64,000 nucleotides of DNA. It comes from Drosophila persimilis. Lineage: Eukaryota > Arthropoda > Insecta > Diptera > Drosophilidae. This document shows, one piece after another, positions 12,775 to 27,700 of this stretch. Below the pieces are notes generated by a model. That model did no database searches, was not told where the DNA came from, and saw only the letters and a program-made list of their open reading frames with translations. The DNA is taken from NCBI RefSeq assembly GCF_003286085.1, contig NW_020825288.1, positions 11,656,001 through 11,720,000 on the forward strand, in the 5' to 3' direction. Position 1 is the stretch's first letter. The number at the start of each line of letters is the position of its first letter. The translations under genes and the position numbers were made by a program.

Positions 12775-15700
12775 GTAAGTTTCACAACGGAGACAGGCAC
12801 TATTCATAGTGCCATAAGTGAGATGGGGACTGGGCACTGGGGACTGGGGACTGGGGAGACCGCATTACTATTCATAGTGCCACTAAAAATGGCTGCCTCA
12901 AGTGGCCGATGTCTAATTGCCAAACGATATTTAACGCCTCAGTGGGCACGACAAGAAAGGAACAACAGCCAGAGGGCTGTTAATAGACAGATAGTGAAAG
13001 GCATCGGAACTTACGCTCCAATTAACACAATGACCTTTTGAGGCAGCATCGATGTCGCTGAGGCTTCTGCAACAGTTTCAAATGCAATGGATGGGGCTGG
13101 AGTTGCGGTTGGAGCGCCTCTAACCAGCGGGCGTCTGGCGACGTGTTGCAAAAATTTGAAATTCAAAGCAAACGTCAGCTGTAAAACAATTTATATTCAC
13201 TTTGGATTGAGGTTTTGTTTCGCATTTTATTGCGCGACATCGGTGGGGGAAACACTCTGCCAGAGACGGACAGAAAGCGATGCGGTGCGAAAAAGGGTAT
13301 GTACTTTATGTGTGTACGTCTCAGTTTCTGGTGGCACCCCTCGTATTAAATGTTTACTGAGCATTGCTACGTGCTTTAAACAGCAGAAGCAACCAGAAAC
13401 AACCTGCAAAAAGAAAGAAATCCAAACCGAAGTTCTACTTACCCTTAAAAAGTGCAGTTTTCGATTGATTATGTTGCAGTTGTACGATAGTTGGGGGTAG
13501 TTAAATAGAAAATGGAGTCTTCATAGAATGGATTCGTGATTCTGGTCTACAAATATTATAACGTCTGAAAGAGGACAACAAGTAAACTAATCTTCCGATT
13601 CGGATTTTGCAATTGTAATATACAATATTTATAAAATATGTTTTGTTATCTGGCCCCTTGGGACACGTGTGCTATAGGCAAAAGATGTTCCTGTGCACTT
13701 GACTCACTTCCAATCGACGGAATTCCAAGAACTGTCTAGGAAAATCACTGTCTAATGCAGAACGAAATTGATATTTTATTGAAATGAATAAAAATAGGAT
13801 CTACAAATAACTTCCCAATGCCCTTAGGCCCTTGGCTTTTGGCCAAAACCAATGTAGACCATTTAATTGCACTTTGCACGGCGCACAGCCGCTGGCACTG
13901 CCAACAGGACTGTAGCTGTAAAAAGTTTGTCCACTCCAGGAGTGCGGAAAAGTTTTTTGGGCAGCCAAATTCTGGTTTAAAATTCCGGTTGTATTTATCC
14001 GTAAATGTCAAGTTAGCAACAAATTAAAAATGTCAGTGGAAAAAAGTTGAACGGTCCGCCTCGATGCAACCTCTCCACTACCCCTCTCTCCACTGAATAA
14101 AATAACTATGACGGGCATTCAATTGGTTCAAAGAAAAAGCCGAGTGCATTAACCCACAACTGCACTGAAATGAATCGAAGCAATATACGCACCGGCTGGT
14201 TAAGGTAGCGGAATAGCCTGAGGGCTATGCCTCGTAATTGAGTTTATTAAATAATCACCGATATCGATTGGGTTCGATTCCGCCCCACCTGGCACTCGAC
14301 TTCAATGGAGCTGGGCACTGGTGGTGAGGAGGGAGTGGTATTCGTATAATAATGGGAAATTGTGCATCACAAATGCAAAATGCAAAATGCTCAAAAAGAG
14401 AAGTGGATTATGCAACAAGCGTGATTGACTGGCTGACTGGGCCCGGGACAGACAGGGAAAATTAGTCATTAAACGATGCTCTCAATATGCCAGACGCTTT
14501 GAGTGAAACGAAACGCAGGTCGGGAGAACACTACAGAATCGATTGGACGTTAAGAAAGCGAAAGACGAAAGACGAACGGTGTAAGGGTACGGTGAAAAAG
14601 GCAGAGACGAACTGCAAAAAGGACATAGTCCTTGCTGCAATGAGTTTGACGTTGAGGGACATAAAAATTTCCGTTCTATGTAAGCTGCTTGCCCCTTTTT
14701 TCCATTCTCCTAACAATGTTACATATACATATGCTTGGCCCAGTCTATGGTCCTTTCGTCCTGCGACATGAGCACCCGGACGCAGACCTAGACACGGACA
14801 TGGACACAGACACAGACAAACGTGTGGAAAACGCTGAGAACATCTTGCAGTTTATGTATATAGCTTTTAGATTGAGTTTGCACGAATGTACACAAGTTGT
14901 TCGAATTCGAATTCGCATTTGAATGGGAAATTTCCTTTAGTGGCCATCGAGGATGACGATGTCCTTCTCTACGACGGATGTGCCTCCTTGAAATGTGGAT
15001 CTGTCTGTCTGTGTGTCTGTCTCTACTGTCGTTGGGCTGAGCCATGACATAAGATTTTAATCAGCATAAAATTTTCGTTATTCCTTCGATTGCTTGCTCT
15101 CCTTATCCTTGACATATGTATGAAAAAAAGAATAAATTGGTCAGTTGTAAAATGGAATTTCATATTTAATATTTGGCTGGAAGCGCTTCCACAAGTCCGA
15201 GCCTTTCACCTTAAAGCCTTAAAGCGGATCTCAAATTGTGTTTCAGCCACATTTTCCTGGGTAACACGCTTACGCTTCAATTTTAAACACAGCAGACACT
15301 TCACTCCACACACAAACACTCGTAAGTTATTCCACCTTAATTATATTGCAACACCCCGAGTCGACTCGAACCAACCCGATGCGATGCAATGCGATGCTCG
15401 ACCCATTCCGACCCAGTTCGAAGCCGTACGGCGTGCGGCGTGCACACAACGCGCCCAGGTGCCTGAAGGTCCATGTAACACAATGTTTTATGTACTGGCC
15501 ATGCTGCACGGGACGAGGCGTGGGAGGGAGAGGGGGAGCGAGCACCGTATGTGTGTGCGTGAATTAGTTATGAAGCCAAAGTCAAACTGGGTCAGCCAGC
15601 AGTTCTTCTTTTCCCGCTGCAAAGGCTACCATGGCCCGGCTCCACTGCCCTGTACTGCCCTTCACTCCGCTTCTGTTTCAGTTTCAGTTCGAGTCTGTGT

Positions 15701-18700
15701 TTCATTCACAGCTGCTGCTGCTGCTGCTGCTATTGGTGCTGTTGCTGTTGCATTGAGTGTGGCCATATTTTTAGAATGCCGCCAATGCCAATTTAATGTT
15801 ATTGCGTATACGTGCCGTTGGCCATGAGCAGACGGCATTATCAATAGTCTCTGCCTCGTGCATTGTGCCATGCATACATTGTATTGTACATTTACAGCAG
15901 TTAAAATTGTAATTAAATTCAACACACACTCTCACATAAGTAATGCAAATTATTATGTATGCGTGTCAGCCAGCTGCCACAGAGAGCATGCCACAATGAA
16001 ATGCAACAGAAGTAGAGGAAAAAACAGCAACAGCCAAGCAAGAGCTGAATTTTCGAGTGTTTGGACTAAGGAATGCCCGCTACTCCGAGGGTTTTATATT
16101 CGTTTTATATTGTCATGATGTTTAAATGTGTATTTTATATTTTTATAGGATATGAAAGACTATGACAGGCTGCGATATTAAAAAAGGGTAATGAACAATA
16201 AGTAATATATCAATTTGGATCACTATTCTGCTTTAAAGAGACTTTCAGAAAAGAGGAGACAAATATCATTAAAATTCTAGGTAGTAATTATTTCTGGCTT
16301 AATCGGTAGATCTTCATTTGATCCCTAGCTGAAGTGATTCTATCACCATTTAGACTAATCTGCACAAATGAAATATATCCTTGCATACGATTACACGGTA
16401 TGAGAACAGGGGCAGCATGCAAATATTTCAATTTGTAGCACACTCGGCCGACAAAAAACAAAACCTAACCCCAAGAAGAAGCTTTCTGCACTTAACCTTC
16501 CTTCCTGGTACGAGTACAGACTCGTCTTGAGGTTCTGATGTTGATGCTGATGGTGATGGTGGTGTTCTGGCGTCTGCTGGCGCTGTATGAATACGACCTT
16601 CATCAAATCAACGAAAGGTAGCAGTAGCAGCACTCACTCACTCTCTTTCGCCAGCTTTCTTCAGCGCACTGTTTGCCAGGCAAATTAAAAATTCAGCACA
16701 AGACAAAAAGTAGCAGTAGTAGAAGCAGCAGAGGCGACGACGACGACGACCTCAGAGCGATGGCAAAGGTTGTTCTGGCCCTGGTCTCGACCTGTCTCGA
16801 TTTCACTTCAAATGAGAAAAAATGCTCCCCGCTGCTACAAGGGCCGCAGAGGATGGTGGAAAGCCAGCAAAAAGTAAATTAAAATTGTGTGTTTATTTGC
16901 ACAGAATTCCAGCAAAGCAAAGAGCAAAATATGCTGCCTCTGCAGTTTGTTTGGGATACTCCAGACCCACAGTGCTCAGTCCTCTGTTGGGTTACTGATG
17001 GTGTCTACTGCCTTTTAAAGCCATCTATAAACATAGGTTTGGGGTGAAAGTTGAAAGTCAAGGCTGCTAATTAAGTGTTTTTTTTTTTGGAGGGGTTAAA
17101 CACATACAGCATAAGCATATAAGACTCTGTCAGCTTCAGTTCCAGTTACAGCTCGGGCTCAAGCTGGGATTTACTCTCGTGATTCCCTCTGCGCCTCTGC
17201 CTCATACATTAAAAGTTGCTCTCGGTGTCTTTGTCTGAGTGTGGGATCTGGATCATGCTCTAAGCCTCAGAGCTTAACATCAATTTTTAAGGGATTACCC
17301 TTTGGCTGAATGCGAGGAAATCTTACCAAAGCATGAGCTAGTATTGTGGTATTGCCCCACTCCCAAGTGGAACTCATTTAATTGGGCAATTTTCAACATT
17401 CATATTCATAAATAGACGGCCATTCTTCCAATTTTTTGGCATTTCATTAATGACACTTTAATGTGCTACAAAATCCACCGACACAGCTGGAAGAATAAAT
17501 CACATTTTTCCCCCATTTTGAAATAGAACCCCGAAGATACATATATCACCGGCAAGCGCCCCTACACTCATCATCTATCAAAATTCACTTTTCATATAGA
17601 CTCCTCCTTTGCCTGGATGTCTGTCTCTGCGTCTGAATGCCACACATTTAACCCGCACGTAGACTCAATTTTAATATAATGGCGGGGTCGGGGGCGGGGT
17701 CCGAGGCTATGACGAGCCCTGAGTTGAAGGCATATCAACGACCTAGTAAGCATCTTTATACAATTTCATGAGTCTGTCGACAGACGAAACACCCACATAC
17801 ACGCATACACACCCTGAGATACAGGTACAGGTACAGGTACAGGGGACACCTGGCGAAGCGCCCGTGTACTTTGCATAAATTTGTTATGCATATAAAATTA
17901 AAAGCATATTTTTAGGCGCTCGCTCAACTGTGTGCTGTCGCGAGTCATGTGTTGATATTTTTATGGCAAATACTCGTAATTTGTAACTCTTCCAACTCGA
18001 CAACTTCAAAGATACTCAGATAAACACAGAGAGAGAGAGAGGGAGAGATAGGGAGGGAGAGAGTGGAAGAAGAAGAGGGACATTTATATAAATACGCACC
18101 GCAAAATTCATCGGCCTACAAATGAGCAAAGTTTTACTTTTATTTGATTTGTACGAGACACAAAACGAAAAGACCCAGCCTTCTGGCTGTTTCCTCTTCG
18201 CTTTTCCAGCCTTCTTTTTTTAGCCCCAAAACAAACGGCAGAAAGTTAAGTTCAAATGAAAGCACACAAAGAAAAGTCATACATACACCAGGAAAATCAG
18301 GCAAATGGTGGAAATATTAACACGCGTGTGTCTTTGCCAGTCTTTGCATGTCTGTGAAATTAAAAATGAACTCACACAACCGCCATCAGTGCCAGTGCCA
18401 GTGCCAACGACAGCAACACCATAACCATCCACCATCAGTGGCAGAACCACCATCAGCTTTGGATGTTAGGTGAAATCAAAATACATTAACGCGTTGCGTG
18501 CCTCAGACTGTGCCCCCCATCTCTCGGATGATGAGTGGGTAGGCCACTTCATCACCATGTTGGCTAGAAGGCACGGCTGGGCTGGGGCCGATTGCGAGTA
18601 TATGCAAATATTTCAGGCAAACCAAACCGACACTCCCCCACTGCCAGCGGCTTAAGTTTGCGTTTTTATTTAATTGCGGAAATTGTGGCTTCGCCCCCAC

Positions 18701-21700
18701 ATCCCACTCCCCAAAAACATATCCCCACGAAAGATTCTTGAGCTTGCGTTGCCTTTATAATTTCTTTCATAAGGCAACCAAGCATTGTAACATATTTTAT
18801 GGCCTTACATTTTTCTGCTTTCATACGTTTTCGTGTCGTGTCGTGTCGGATACTCGTCTGCTCAGTGGATCTCCGAAACATTCTCGGAATTCCAAGCAGA
18901 TATGAGTTTTGATACCGTCGAAGTGGTTGCAGCTTCCCCTTTGTAGGCCGATTCCCGCTCCCCTCCTGTGTGCCACAAATTGAGTCAAGTGCGACGCCTG
19001 ATGTCGATGGTGGAAAAGGCAGCTGAGGGAGAGCCTGGAGCCCGGAGACCGGACGAAGAAGTGAGACCTGGAGCAGAAGATGTCTTTCCCGCCTCGCTTG
19101 ACAAACCAAACTAATTAGAAAGTCACTTTTGATGGCGTTTCAGGCGCTGCTCATCCCGTTCCCACACAGTTCCCACAGGTCGAAAGTCGTGGGGCATAAA
19201 ATTAAAAAACCCACAAAAAATATGCCTTTGCATGGAAATTTTTTGTTCCTCATGTGAATTTTATGAATGTTAATATAGGAATGCCTAAATATAACCAAAT
19301 TATGGTCTGAGCCAATGCAATTTTACTAATTTGTTCTTGATTTCCGCACTTCTGCTTCGTTTCAGGTATGTTTGTAATGGCTGATCCATTATGGAAGCCG
19401 CGTATGCGTCATATGCCGAAATGTAACTTTATTGATTTCAATTAATTGCCAGGCATTTGAGCTGGTTGCAGTTAGAGCAAGAGCTCATAAATAAATTGGA
19501 AATTGGAAAAGAGTCGATGCCGATCCGAAACAAGGCAACAACAAATGGCGGGCAATCAGCCCGTAAGTGGCTTACACGAGGCCGAATATCGATGTTGCCG
19601 CACGATGTTGCCCCATGCCGCTTGTAATGTGTTTGAGCGCGGGCTCCGTATCAAACCATTACGATCTAAATGACACTTTGACAGGAGCGGGCCATGCCGG
19701 GCCAGGGAGCCAGGGAGCCAGAGAGCCAGAGAGCTTGGGGTGCGGTTACCTGGATAGGCAGGGTCAGGAGTGGGGTCGAGTCGAGTTCGGTTCAAGTTGC
19801 ACGCAGTCGATGGCGGCAGCGATAAGGGGAAGAAAAATCGAGGTAGCGCACACACCCACACACTCAAGGCACACGCTACTTAACTGTTAATATTTAAAGT
19901 TGCAGCAGTGGCAAGGGGAAGCAGCAGCAACAACAGGAGCAACAGCAGCGCACCGGAAGCGGAAAGCTTTTCGCCTGCGGAAGTGTTTCGTGCGCGCCAA
20001 CTTTATATAAGCAACGGCGATATGCCTGAGTACGAGTGTGTGTACGAGTATGTGTCTCCATGTGTGATCTGTCTCTGTGGGGGTTTCGTACACTCCTTGC
20101 CACTGCAACCTCGTGTATGCAGACACTGCATGGAGTATAATGACAAAAGCAGCCCAAACAACAACACCCCAGACGAGCACAATGCGTTTAAGGAGCCAAC
20201 ACTTACGCGCTTTTCCATTGTAGGGGCTGCTATTGTAGCTTTTATTGTTAGTGTTGCTCTTGTTGTTGCTCAAACCCGGAGAGGTAGACGTAGACTCTAA
20301 CGAACCGTCGACAGTCTTTGGCCAGGAATATGCCTCCCCCTCTTCAGTGCGCACCTCGCGGCTAGGCAAACACTTTCACTAAACACTTCGCTGGATGGTT
20401 GGGTAATGTTAAATCACCTTCTCCGACTCGGAGTTACCCTTCTCCGTGTTACCATTCTCAAAATCACTCTTCTCGGAGCTCCCAACCCCAGAATTACCAC
20501 TCGCGGAGCCTTTTTACGAGTTCATATTCTCTGAATTTTTCTTCTCCAGGATCCCCTTATCCGTTGTACTCCTCTTACCCCTGCGATTGCTTCATTTTGC
20601 CCCGTTTCTGACTCCATTTCCGCGCTGCCAGTCGATGATTTTCGTCGACATCTTGTTCGCCTGCTGCCTTCCGTTTGGTTTGGCTTAGCTGCTGCACAAT
20701 CACCGCAGCTGCTTTGCATTTTTCAAATGTTTTTCCCTGTTCCAACCCCTCTGGTACGGTGTGGCAACCCCTGTCGCTCTCTTGGCGACCTGCGACGACT
20801 GTCGCGTGTCTTTGTAGATTGAAAAACATTTTGCCGTGATTTTTTTTTGTGTCTGTTGTGTACTTTTTCCTGCTATTCTCCTGGCATTTTCACATTTTGT
20901 ATGCATTTTGTTGACAGGCTGAAAATAATCTAGGTGGGGCTGCCGCCGCCGCCGTGCATTTATTTATATTCCATGCAGGATCTCTGTCTCTATTCGCATA
21001 TAACATATAAATGGTTTTACTACGTGAATATCTGTCTCTGGTTGTTGCTGCTGCTGGCTTTGAGCTAGTTATAAATGAAATTTTAGGCGATTGTTTATAT
21101 GCTCGGTTTGAAAGCGAAGCTCAAGAGAAGGCGAATTGGGCTTCTGATTGCACTTTGAGATATGCATATTCAAAGAAAAGAAAAATTTGCTCTTGTCTGG
21201 TGAACACGAATTTTCCCAATGATACTGACTTAAATACTGATACGCACTGAGAAAGGCTTCCAGCGCTAATCGTTTCTGAATCCACCACTCTTAAGTAATG
21301 ACAATTCAAACAATATGCCTATCGATTCTATTCCAATGGCTGGTTCCTTGTAGTTGGGCTCCGCTCTCGAAATTGCCCCAATTATCGCCTTAACCCGTTG
21401 TGTAGCTGTCGCTTTTCGACGGACAGACATGTCATGTACGACTGTATGCTAGTTTGTGTATGTGTAAGGCCAAACTAGTCCACTGCCACCCCATGGCACG
21501 TGTGCTCATCTGTGGGTTGTGTCTTTGTGCACACACAATTATATCTGCTTGCATGGATGCATGACACTCTGAATGCCAGGAGCGTTTGTAATAACAATTT
21601 TGGATATAATATGCATAATTCATAATTTTTGCGGTCACTTTCGAGCGCGCTGTTAATTCAAGCGTACTTTTGAGTGCTGCCTGAATTTATTGACATTTAT

Positions 21701-24700
21701 GTGATTTAATTAAAATGGAATAAAAAGTGCAGACAGTCAGGCAGGGCAGGGAATCAAAAGCGGCCACATTATATATATGCATAAATTAATGGTCATGCAA
21801 GTAAAACAATTTAAGCATCAAGTCCGTCCCTCTGCACGTCTGTCCGTCCCACTGTCAATTGGCCAAATTGAAATATAAATGCGAGTAAATAGTATAACTC
21901 GTATAAATAATTGAAGCACTTTCTGTTGCTGTCCCGACAATTATGCATCTGCAAAGTCGGCCAAATCTTCTGGTAAGCTTCATAAAAGCTTCCGCATTAT
22001 GTTTACAAGCTAATAAATGTCAGCAGCAGCAGCATCAGGAGCATCAGGAGCAGCAGGAGCAGCACCGGCAACTGAAACTGAAAATGCAACTGAAACTCGA
22101 ACTTCACTCCGGGAAAGCCCGAACGAAATGCAAAGCCAACAAATGGCCGGCAAGGACAAACAAATTAAGCTCCTGCATTTTGCATGAAGCCAATTGCATT
22201 TGGGCAGTCAGCCAAAGGACGGTCGGTCGAGTCCTGGACCAGATCAAGTTGTTGGCCATTGGGTAGAGCTAGAAATGCAGGCCGGCGAATGGCGCGCATG
22301 CAGGGGCAGAGCACACAGCTCCACCGATTATTTGCAACTCAGTGAAGCTGGCCTAATTGATTAATGATCCCCTCGTCCGAGCCCCCATCCCACTATGATG
22401 AATAGGCAGTTTGCAATCCTCTGCTGTTGACCTTTACCGCGTTGACCCAAGTCAAAGCTCCAATTTTGCATTGGTCATGGACCATACAGAGAGAGAGAGA
22501 GAGGGTCAGAGTCAGAGCCAAATAGCCAAAGAGGGAGGTAAAAAGGATTTTGATGGATATTGAATGTAGCATTGAATGACTGGTACGTGAGCGCTTATAA
22601 ATAATAACAATTCAGCTAAACCGGAAGCCAAAGTAACAACTTCCTTTCGTACGAGTACAAATGCTAACCCGTTCCGTTCCGCTCATATGCCACTCACACT
22701 CACATGGCCCGTTCGTTTTCGTGAGTGTGTGCATTCATTTATGATTGAGTGCACTTTGAGTGTGCATGCATGTGTGTGTGTGTGTAAGTGTGAGTGCGTG
22801 TGTATGGGTAATGAGCATGCGAGCCTGTACGTGTGTCAAAAAAAAGGTCAAAAAACGCAAAATGTTCAAAATGAAACGTCAAAAACAACAAAAATTGCGT
22901 GTAGGATTTCTGTGTTGCCTGTATAGGCCTACACATCATCATCAACGTGTCGTAATACCCTCGAGGAGGGTGATTCGACTTTCAGAGAGGTTTTTGCAAC
23001 GCAACGGAGGAGGCATTTTTCATATGTTGTAAAGTCTACACATTCTTGAATAGAATCAAGAGACGTTTGGACTTATATCATTACGATTCTTTGCAAAACA
23101 TTTGTAGCTTGTCCACGTGAGGGTCAAAACAGATGGTCTTTTCATCCCAGAATGGTGTGAACGCTCGAAAAATTATTGGAGAATGCATGGCTTTCGCAAT
23201 CAAGTAAAGAAAAATTTTACACAAAAACACCACCTATCATAGAGAAAAGAACCTGCAAGGTATCTAAAGCTTCGACGCTGAATATAGCTTTCTCTTGTTG
23301 TCCTTGTTTTTGTGACTCCTGTGCTCTGGCAACCCTTTTTGACTCGGTTTTTTGTTGCCTGTTTTTGTGAATTTCCGTCTGGCATGAAATATATAGCTGA
23401 CTTTCTTTTGCACATGTCTGTGTGTCGCAAAGTCATGCTGTAAAAAATATGTATTTGTGTGTGCGAGGACACGCAACAACACCAGCAAAAATTTAATTTG
23501 AATTTGCACATCAAATTCATGCATAAATTTTTAAAGCGACTGAGTCAGAGCCAGAACGAAACAGCAACAGCGGCAGCAGCAAAAAAAAAAAGGAAGTTGT
23601 GTGGCGTAGTAAAAAATGTAATTTATTAAGCATTTGCGAAAAATATACTCGCACAACAGAACGCGCGATTTAATCATTCATATGACCATTTATGTGGCAC
23701 GAGATGCCAGAGAGCCCGTCAGAATATCGCTCTCTATGACATAATAAATGTCATCATTTGACAGAATTTTCCTTGCGTATGTGCATATCACGTCGACATA
23801 TTAATTGGCCAGGCTAGTGGCACCATTTACAAACACTCTCTCCCCCCCACCGTCCACCACCCTGACCAACTCTGTAACTCTCAATTTGTGTAGCATGAGA
23901 TAACCGAACGAAGAAGGGACAAGTTTTTGGCCCTCAGTTTGGCTTTTACCAGATTTGAGCGGTCGGCCCTATCGCTCTATGTGTGTGGGTGCGTGTGTGC
24001 GAGTAGCGTCACCAGCAAATTCGTTAACTGCAATGGTTTTTGGCCAAGGCAGAACTTTTACAAAGTGATTATTATTGTATGGAAACTTTTGCGGCATGGT
24101 CGAAAAGTCTGTCTAGCTCTCTATTTCTCCTTGTAGCTACATATGTAAAACGTATTCGTACCAAAAAAAAAAGAAGAAATTGAGTAAAACTTATGTGCGC
24201 AAAGTTTTGGGAGAATTTTCATGGTATAGGACTATCGCATGACACGAACAACAACATGAGCGGTCGAGAAGACAACGTGAGCTAACACCAATTAAAAGTC
24301 ATTTAACATCTACCCCCGTATCAAGTCCATACAAACACACACACCAGAGGAGGCGGGAAAGGGACCCTGACAGAGGACAGGTCTATGGCCGGTGCCCGCT
24401 GTCAGGGAAGCACTTCGCCTCTTCTGGCTCTGACAGGTTCTGGGGGTACCAAATAAAGTAAATGGGTTCAAGTGTTTAATATTTCAAAAGTGTTTTCGCC
24501 AAACTACGTGGTGTGCCTGGGCCGTGGTGCGAGATTTTCGAGAGGAGTACGAGGTATGAGGTATGAGGTACGAGTATTGGAAATGACCGGAGTTGGAGCA
24601 CGTGTTGGTTTAGTTATCGGCAAGTTTACTATCACAGTTGGGCACACTAAAACTGGCCTAGCCTTGAATGGTTGAGGGTTGGTTGAGGTTGAGTCATAAA

Positions 24701-27700
24701 TAAATTAACTACTTAAATTTACTCGTGGTGCCATCGCAGGAGACGATCCGGTCACTTTGCATGCGTAACCCACCCGGACCGACACAGTGTCAATCAGCCT
24801 TGACCGGAATGGTAACATCTTTGCCACAGTCGGAGCGGAGCGACTGAGCCAAAGCGGCAAAGTGGCCGTTACACTAATTAACCTTATTTCATTCTCAATT
24901 ACAAGCACAAGAACAAACAAGAGAAAAAACAACACTAATTGTAGGAGGAAAAAGGAAAATCAGGAACAGAAGGAAAAGTAGAAGGCAAACGAAAAGAAAA
25001 ACCAAAACAATTGCCTCAAAACATAATTGTTATTTTGCGCCTTTTCCTCTTTTGATTTTCCTTTCTGGCCACATTTCGTTGCCGACTTTCTGGCTCAATC
25101 CAAAAAAAAAGGCAAATTAAGTTTTTTGCTCTAATTTAGTCTGACGCGCGTTGGCCAAAACGAGAACAACACTCATAACAAGCGGCAATCGCGGCTTTCT
25201 TTTCCTTATTTCTATACCCTGTAAGCGTACAGCACAAGGGTGTACGAGTATCAAGTGGTGAATGAAACAGAAAAAATAAGGAAGATTCTATGAAAATCTG
25301 AAAGTCGGAATTCAATTACAGCCAGAAAAACGTGAAAAATGCCTTCTTCCGTAAGCAGCGTAAGAAGGTTTATTGGAAGAATATCGCATCCTCGACTATA
25401 GCCTTAATTATTCATTACGCTCTTGCGTATTTGTTACAATCGTAGAAATAGAAAAAATCTCCGTATATTGCCACCAGATATCCTTCATATTTCTGCCTCT
25501 AGCTTGGTTTTTCTTTCTCTCAGCCAATAAACGGCAAGTCACATTATTTTCGATAGTGCTGGGTATCTTGTAGTCGCAGTAAAGGACTACAGGCCCCTTA
25601 ACTTGTTTTCTCCTACCCTCTGTGAAGATTCCGCTGCCGCCTTTGCTTAATTTACCATTTTTCACTCTTATCGCCCCTCTAGAGGGATGGAGAGGACTAA
25701 CAGCACGAGGTGGGTGGGTGGTTGGTGTGGCCCATAAAAATAAGGCCAAAACGGTGGCAGGCAAATGAAAACCAGTTGGACTCAAGTCGAGCCGTGCCGC
25801 GTTGTGCCGTGCCGTGCCCGTCGGAGCTGTCTTAAAGTTTAAGCTGCGAGCGTAACAATAATTTAATGCGGCTCTTAAATTGTTTGTAAAATGTTCAACA
25901 ACCGCACAGCGCTGTGCACGCCCACGCCACTCCCCGCCCAAAGTTAAAAAGTGGAAAAGTTTTTCTTTTCTATTTAACGTAATTTCCCCTTATTTGCTTT
26001 GTCTGCTCTCGTGATCTCTTCGTTCTCGTCCTCCTCGGCCTCCTCTTGGCCAGCCAGCTCATTTCACCACGCATATTTGCAGCATTGTTCCTGCCATGGT
26101 TTTGGGGCTGAGCATATGTTGCCTTCTCCTTGCCTCATAATGTGGCATATTTGGCAGCTCGACTCGTGCCACGTGGTGACGCTGTTGTTGTCTCCGTCTC
26201 CATCTCTATCTACGTCTTTGAGTTTATTTTGAGTCCTTCCGCCTTGTTTTTCCTTTTACTCTCTCATCATTTTCCCCCGTTGCGACACTTCGGCTTGACT
26301 CGCTTTCGGGTTGGCTTTTCTCTTTCATTTTTGTGGTTAAGCAAATGTTCAACAAACCAAATCTCAGATTTGCATTTTATGTTTCCGCTGCTTCCCCCAG
26401 AAACACTTCCTTTTATGCTCGGATTAGCTCAGCTTTAATGCTTCTAATCGGGCTTAAAATCAAAGATTTTCGCCATTGGGAAAACAAGGAATCAAATAAT
26501 TTAAAAGAACTTTTGTCCAAACTGAGTTGCACATCAATTTTTGATGACAGAACAGGGTAGAACTTTGTGGTTGGGGCTGTAAAGCCGCTTAAATTCCGAA
26601 CCGAACCGAACCAAACCGAACCCCTTTGCTAGAAAATCTTTCACTTATTTGCCCTGTCGATACTTGCTCATTTCTAATTCTAATTCTACTTGGCTCTTAT
26701 TCACACTTTGGGCCAGGCCAAGAAGCTCGAGACAAATTATTGACACGCTCCACGCATACACATCCAGACAGAAGGGAGTGTTTGTGTATAGGGTGGAAAA
26801 TCCATTGCTCAAAGGCATGAAAATGAAAACATTTTCACTTATTTGCTCGGCAATTGGATAAGAATCGAACTGAAATTGGATCTGGCTCATTCTCTCAATA
26901 AACTTCCCATCCCATCCCAGCCTCCTTTTCCGTGTTGGCTTTGTTTTGCTTTTAACTGCCTGCTGCTGTTGTTGTTGCTGCCTCCACATAAAGCATTTTC
27001 CGGCTATTTTCTGGGACCCCCTGCCGCACTCTTATTATCGTAATAGAATTTGCCAAATTGAGGTTGAAAAGCTCTGCCACTGCCACTGCCACTGCCTCCG
27101 CCTGTGGCCTGCCGTCGCTTCCTCTCTCCTCTTTTTGGCATCCGTTTATCGTTTGATTGTTTGCTCGCCTTGCCCTTCATTTTAGCCTCCTTTTGGGCCT
27201 GCTTGCCAGCCTGGTTGGTTGGTCTGTTGGTTTGTTTGCCTATTTGGCGTGGCTCTTGCTGCTTATCAATTGCTGTTTTTATTGCCATTTTAGCTGTCTC
27301 GCTCCGTTATTGAGTACGACACAAATTCATTGCTTGCTTGAGGGCCTCGACGGAAAATTGTCGACTGTCCTGCGGTTTGTGTCTGGGCCCTCGTTTAATT
27401 GTTTACTCGGTGGCAATTGACCTTTGCGGCATTGCGGTGATTGAATGCCAGATATCGCATTTCTCGTACGGCTATTAGGGAATTATGAATGCTGATGGCC
27501 ATGACTGAGAACGGGGGCAATATTGATTTATCAGCCATTCCGTTTGAGATATCTGCAGCTGCATATCCACAGCTTACAGCACAAAAACCCAGTCAGAATT
27601 GTAGAGAGAGAGAGAGAGCAAAAAGCGGTTGAGAAGCTCATCGGAAATACGTCAAGAGGGCTTAAGAGAGTGCCAGGACTCGTGCCTTGCTAACCTGGCT

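Noticed and set aside
14185-14295. tRNA-like B box (GGTTCGATTCC) downstream of an A-box-like GGTTAAGGTAG
   Set aside because: The acceptor arms do not pair, the T stem (TTGGG against CCGCC) does not pair, and no anticodon arm can be drawn. At most it is a chance match or an old tRNA relic.
15090-15827. Plus-strand open frame of 245 codons in intron 1
   Set aside because: The composition looks random, it spans a (GCT)n repeat, it lacks a domain, and it is overlapped by antisense frames. I do not regard it as a gene.
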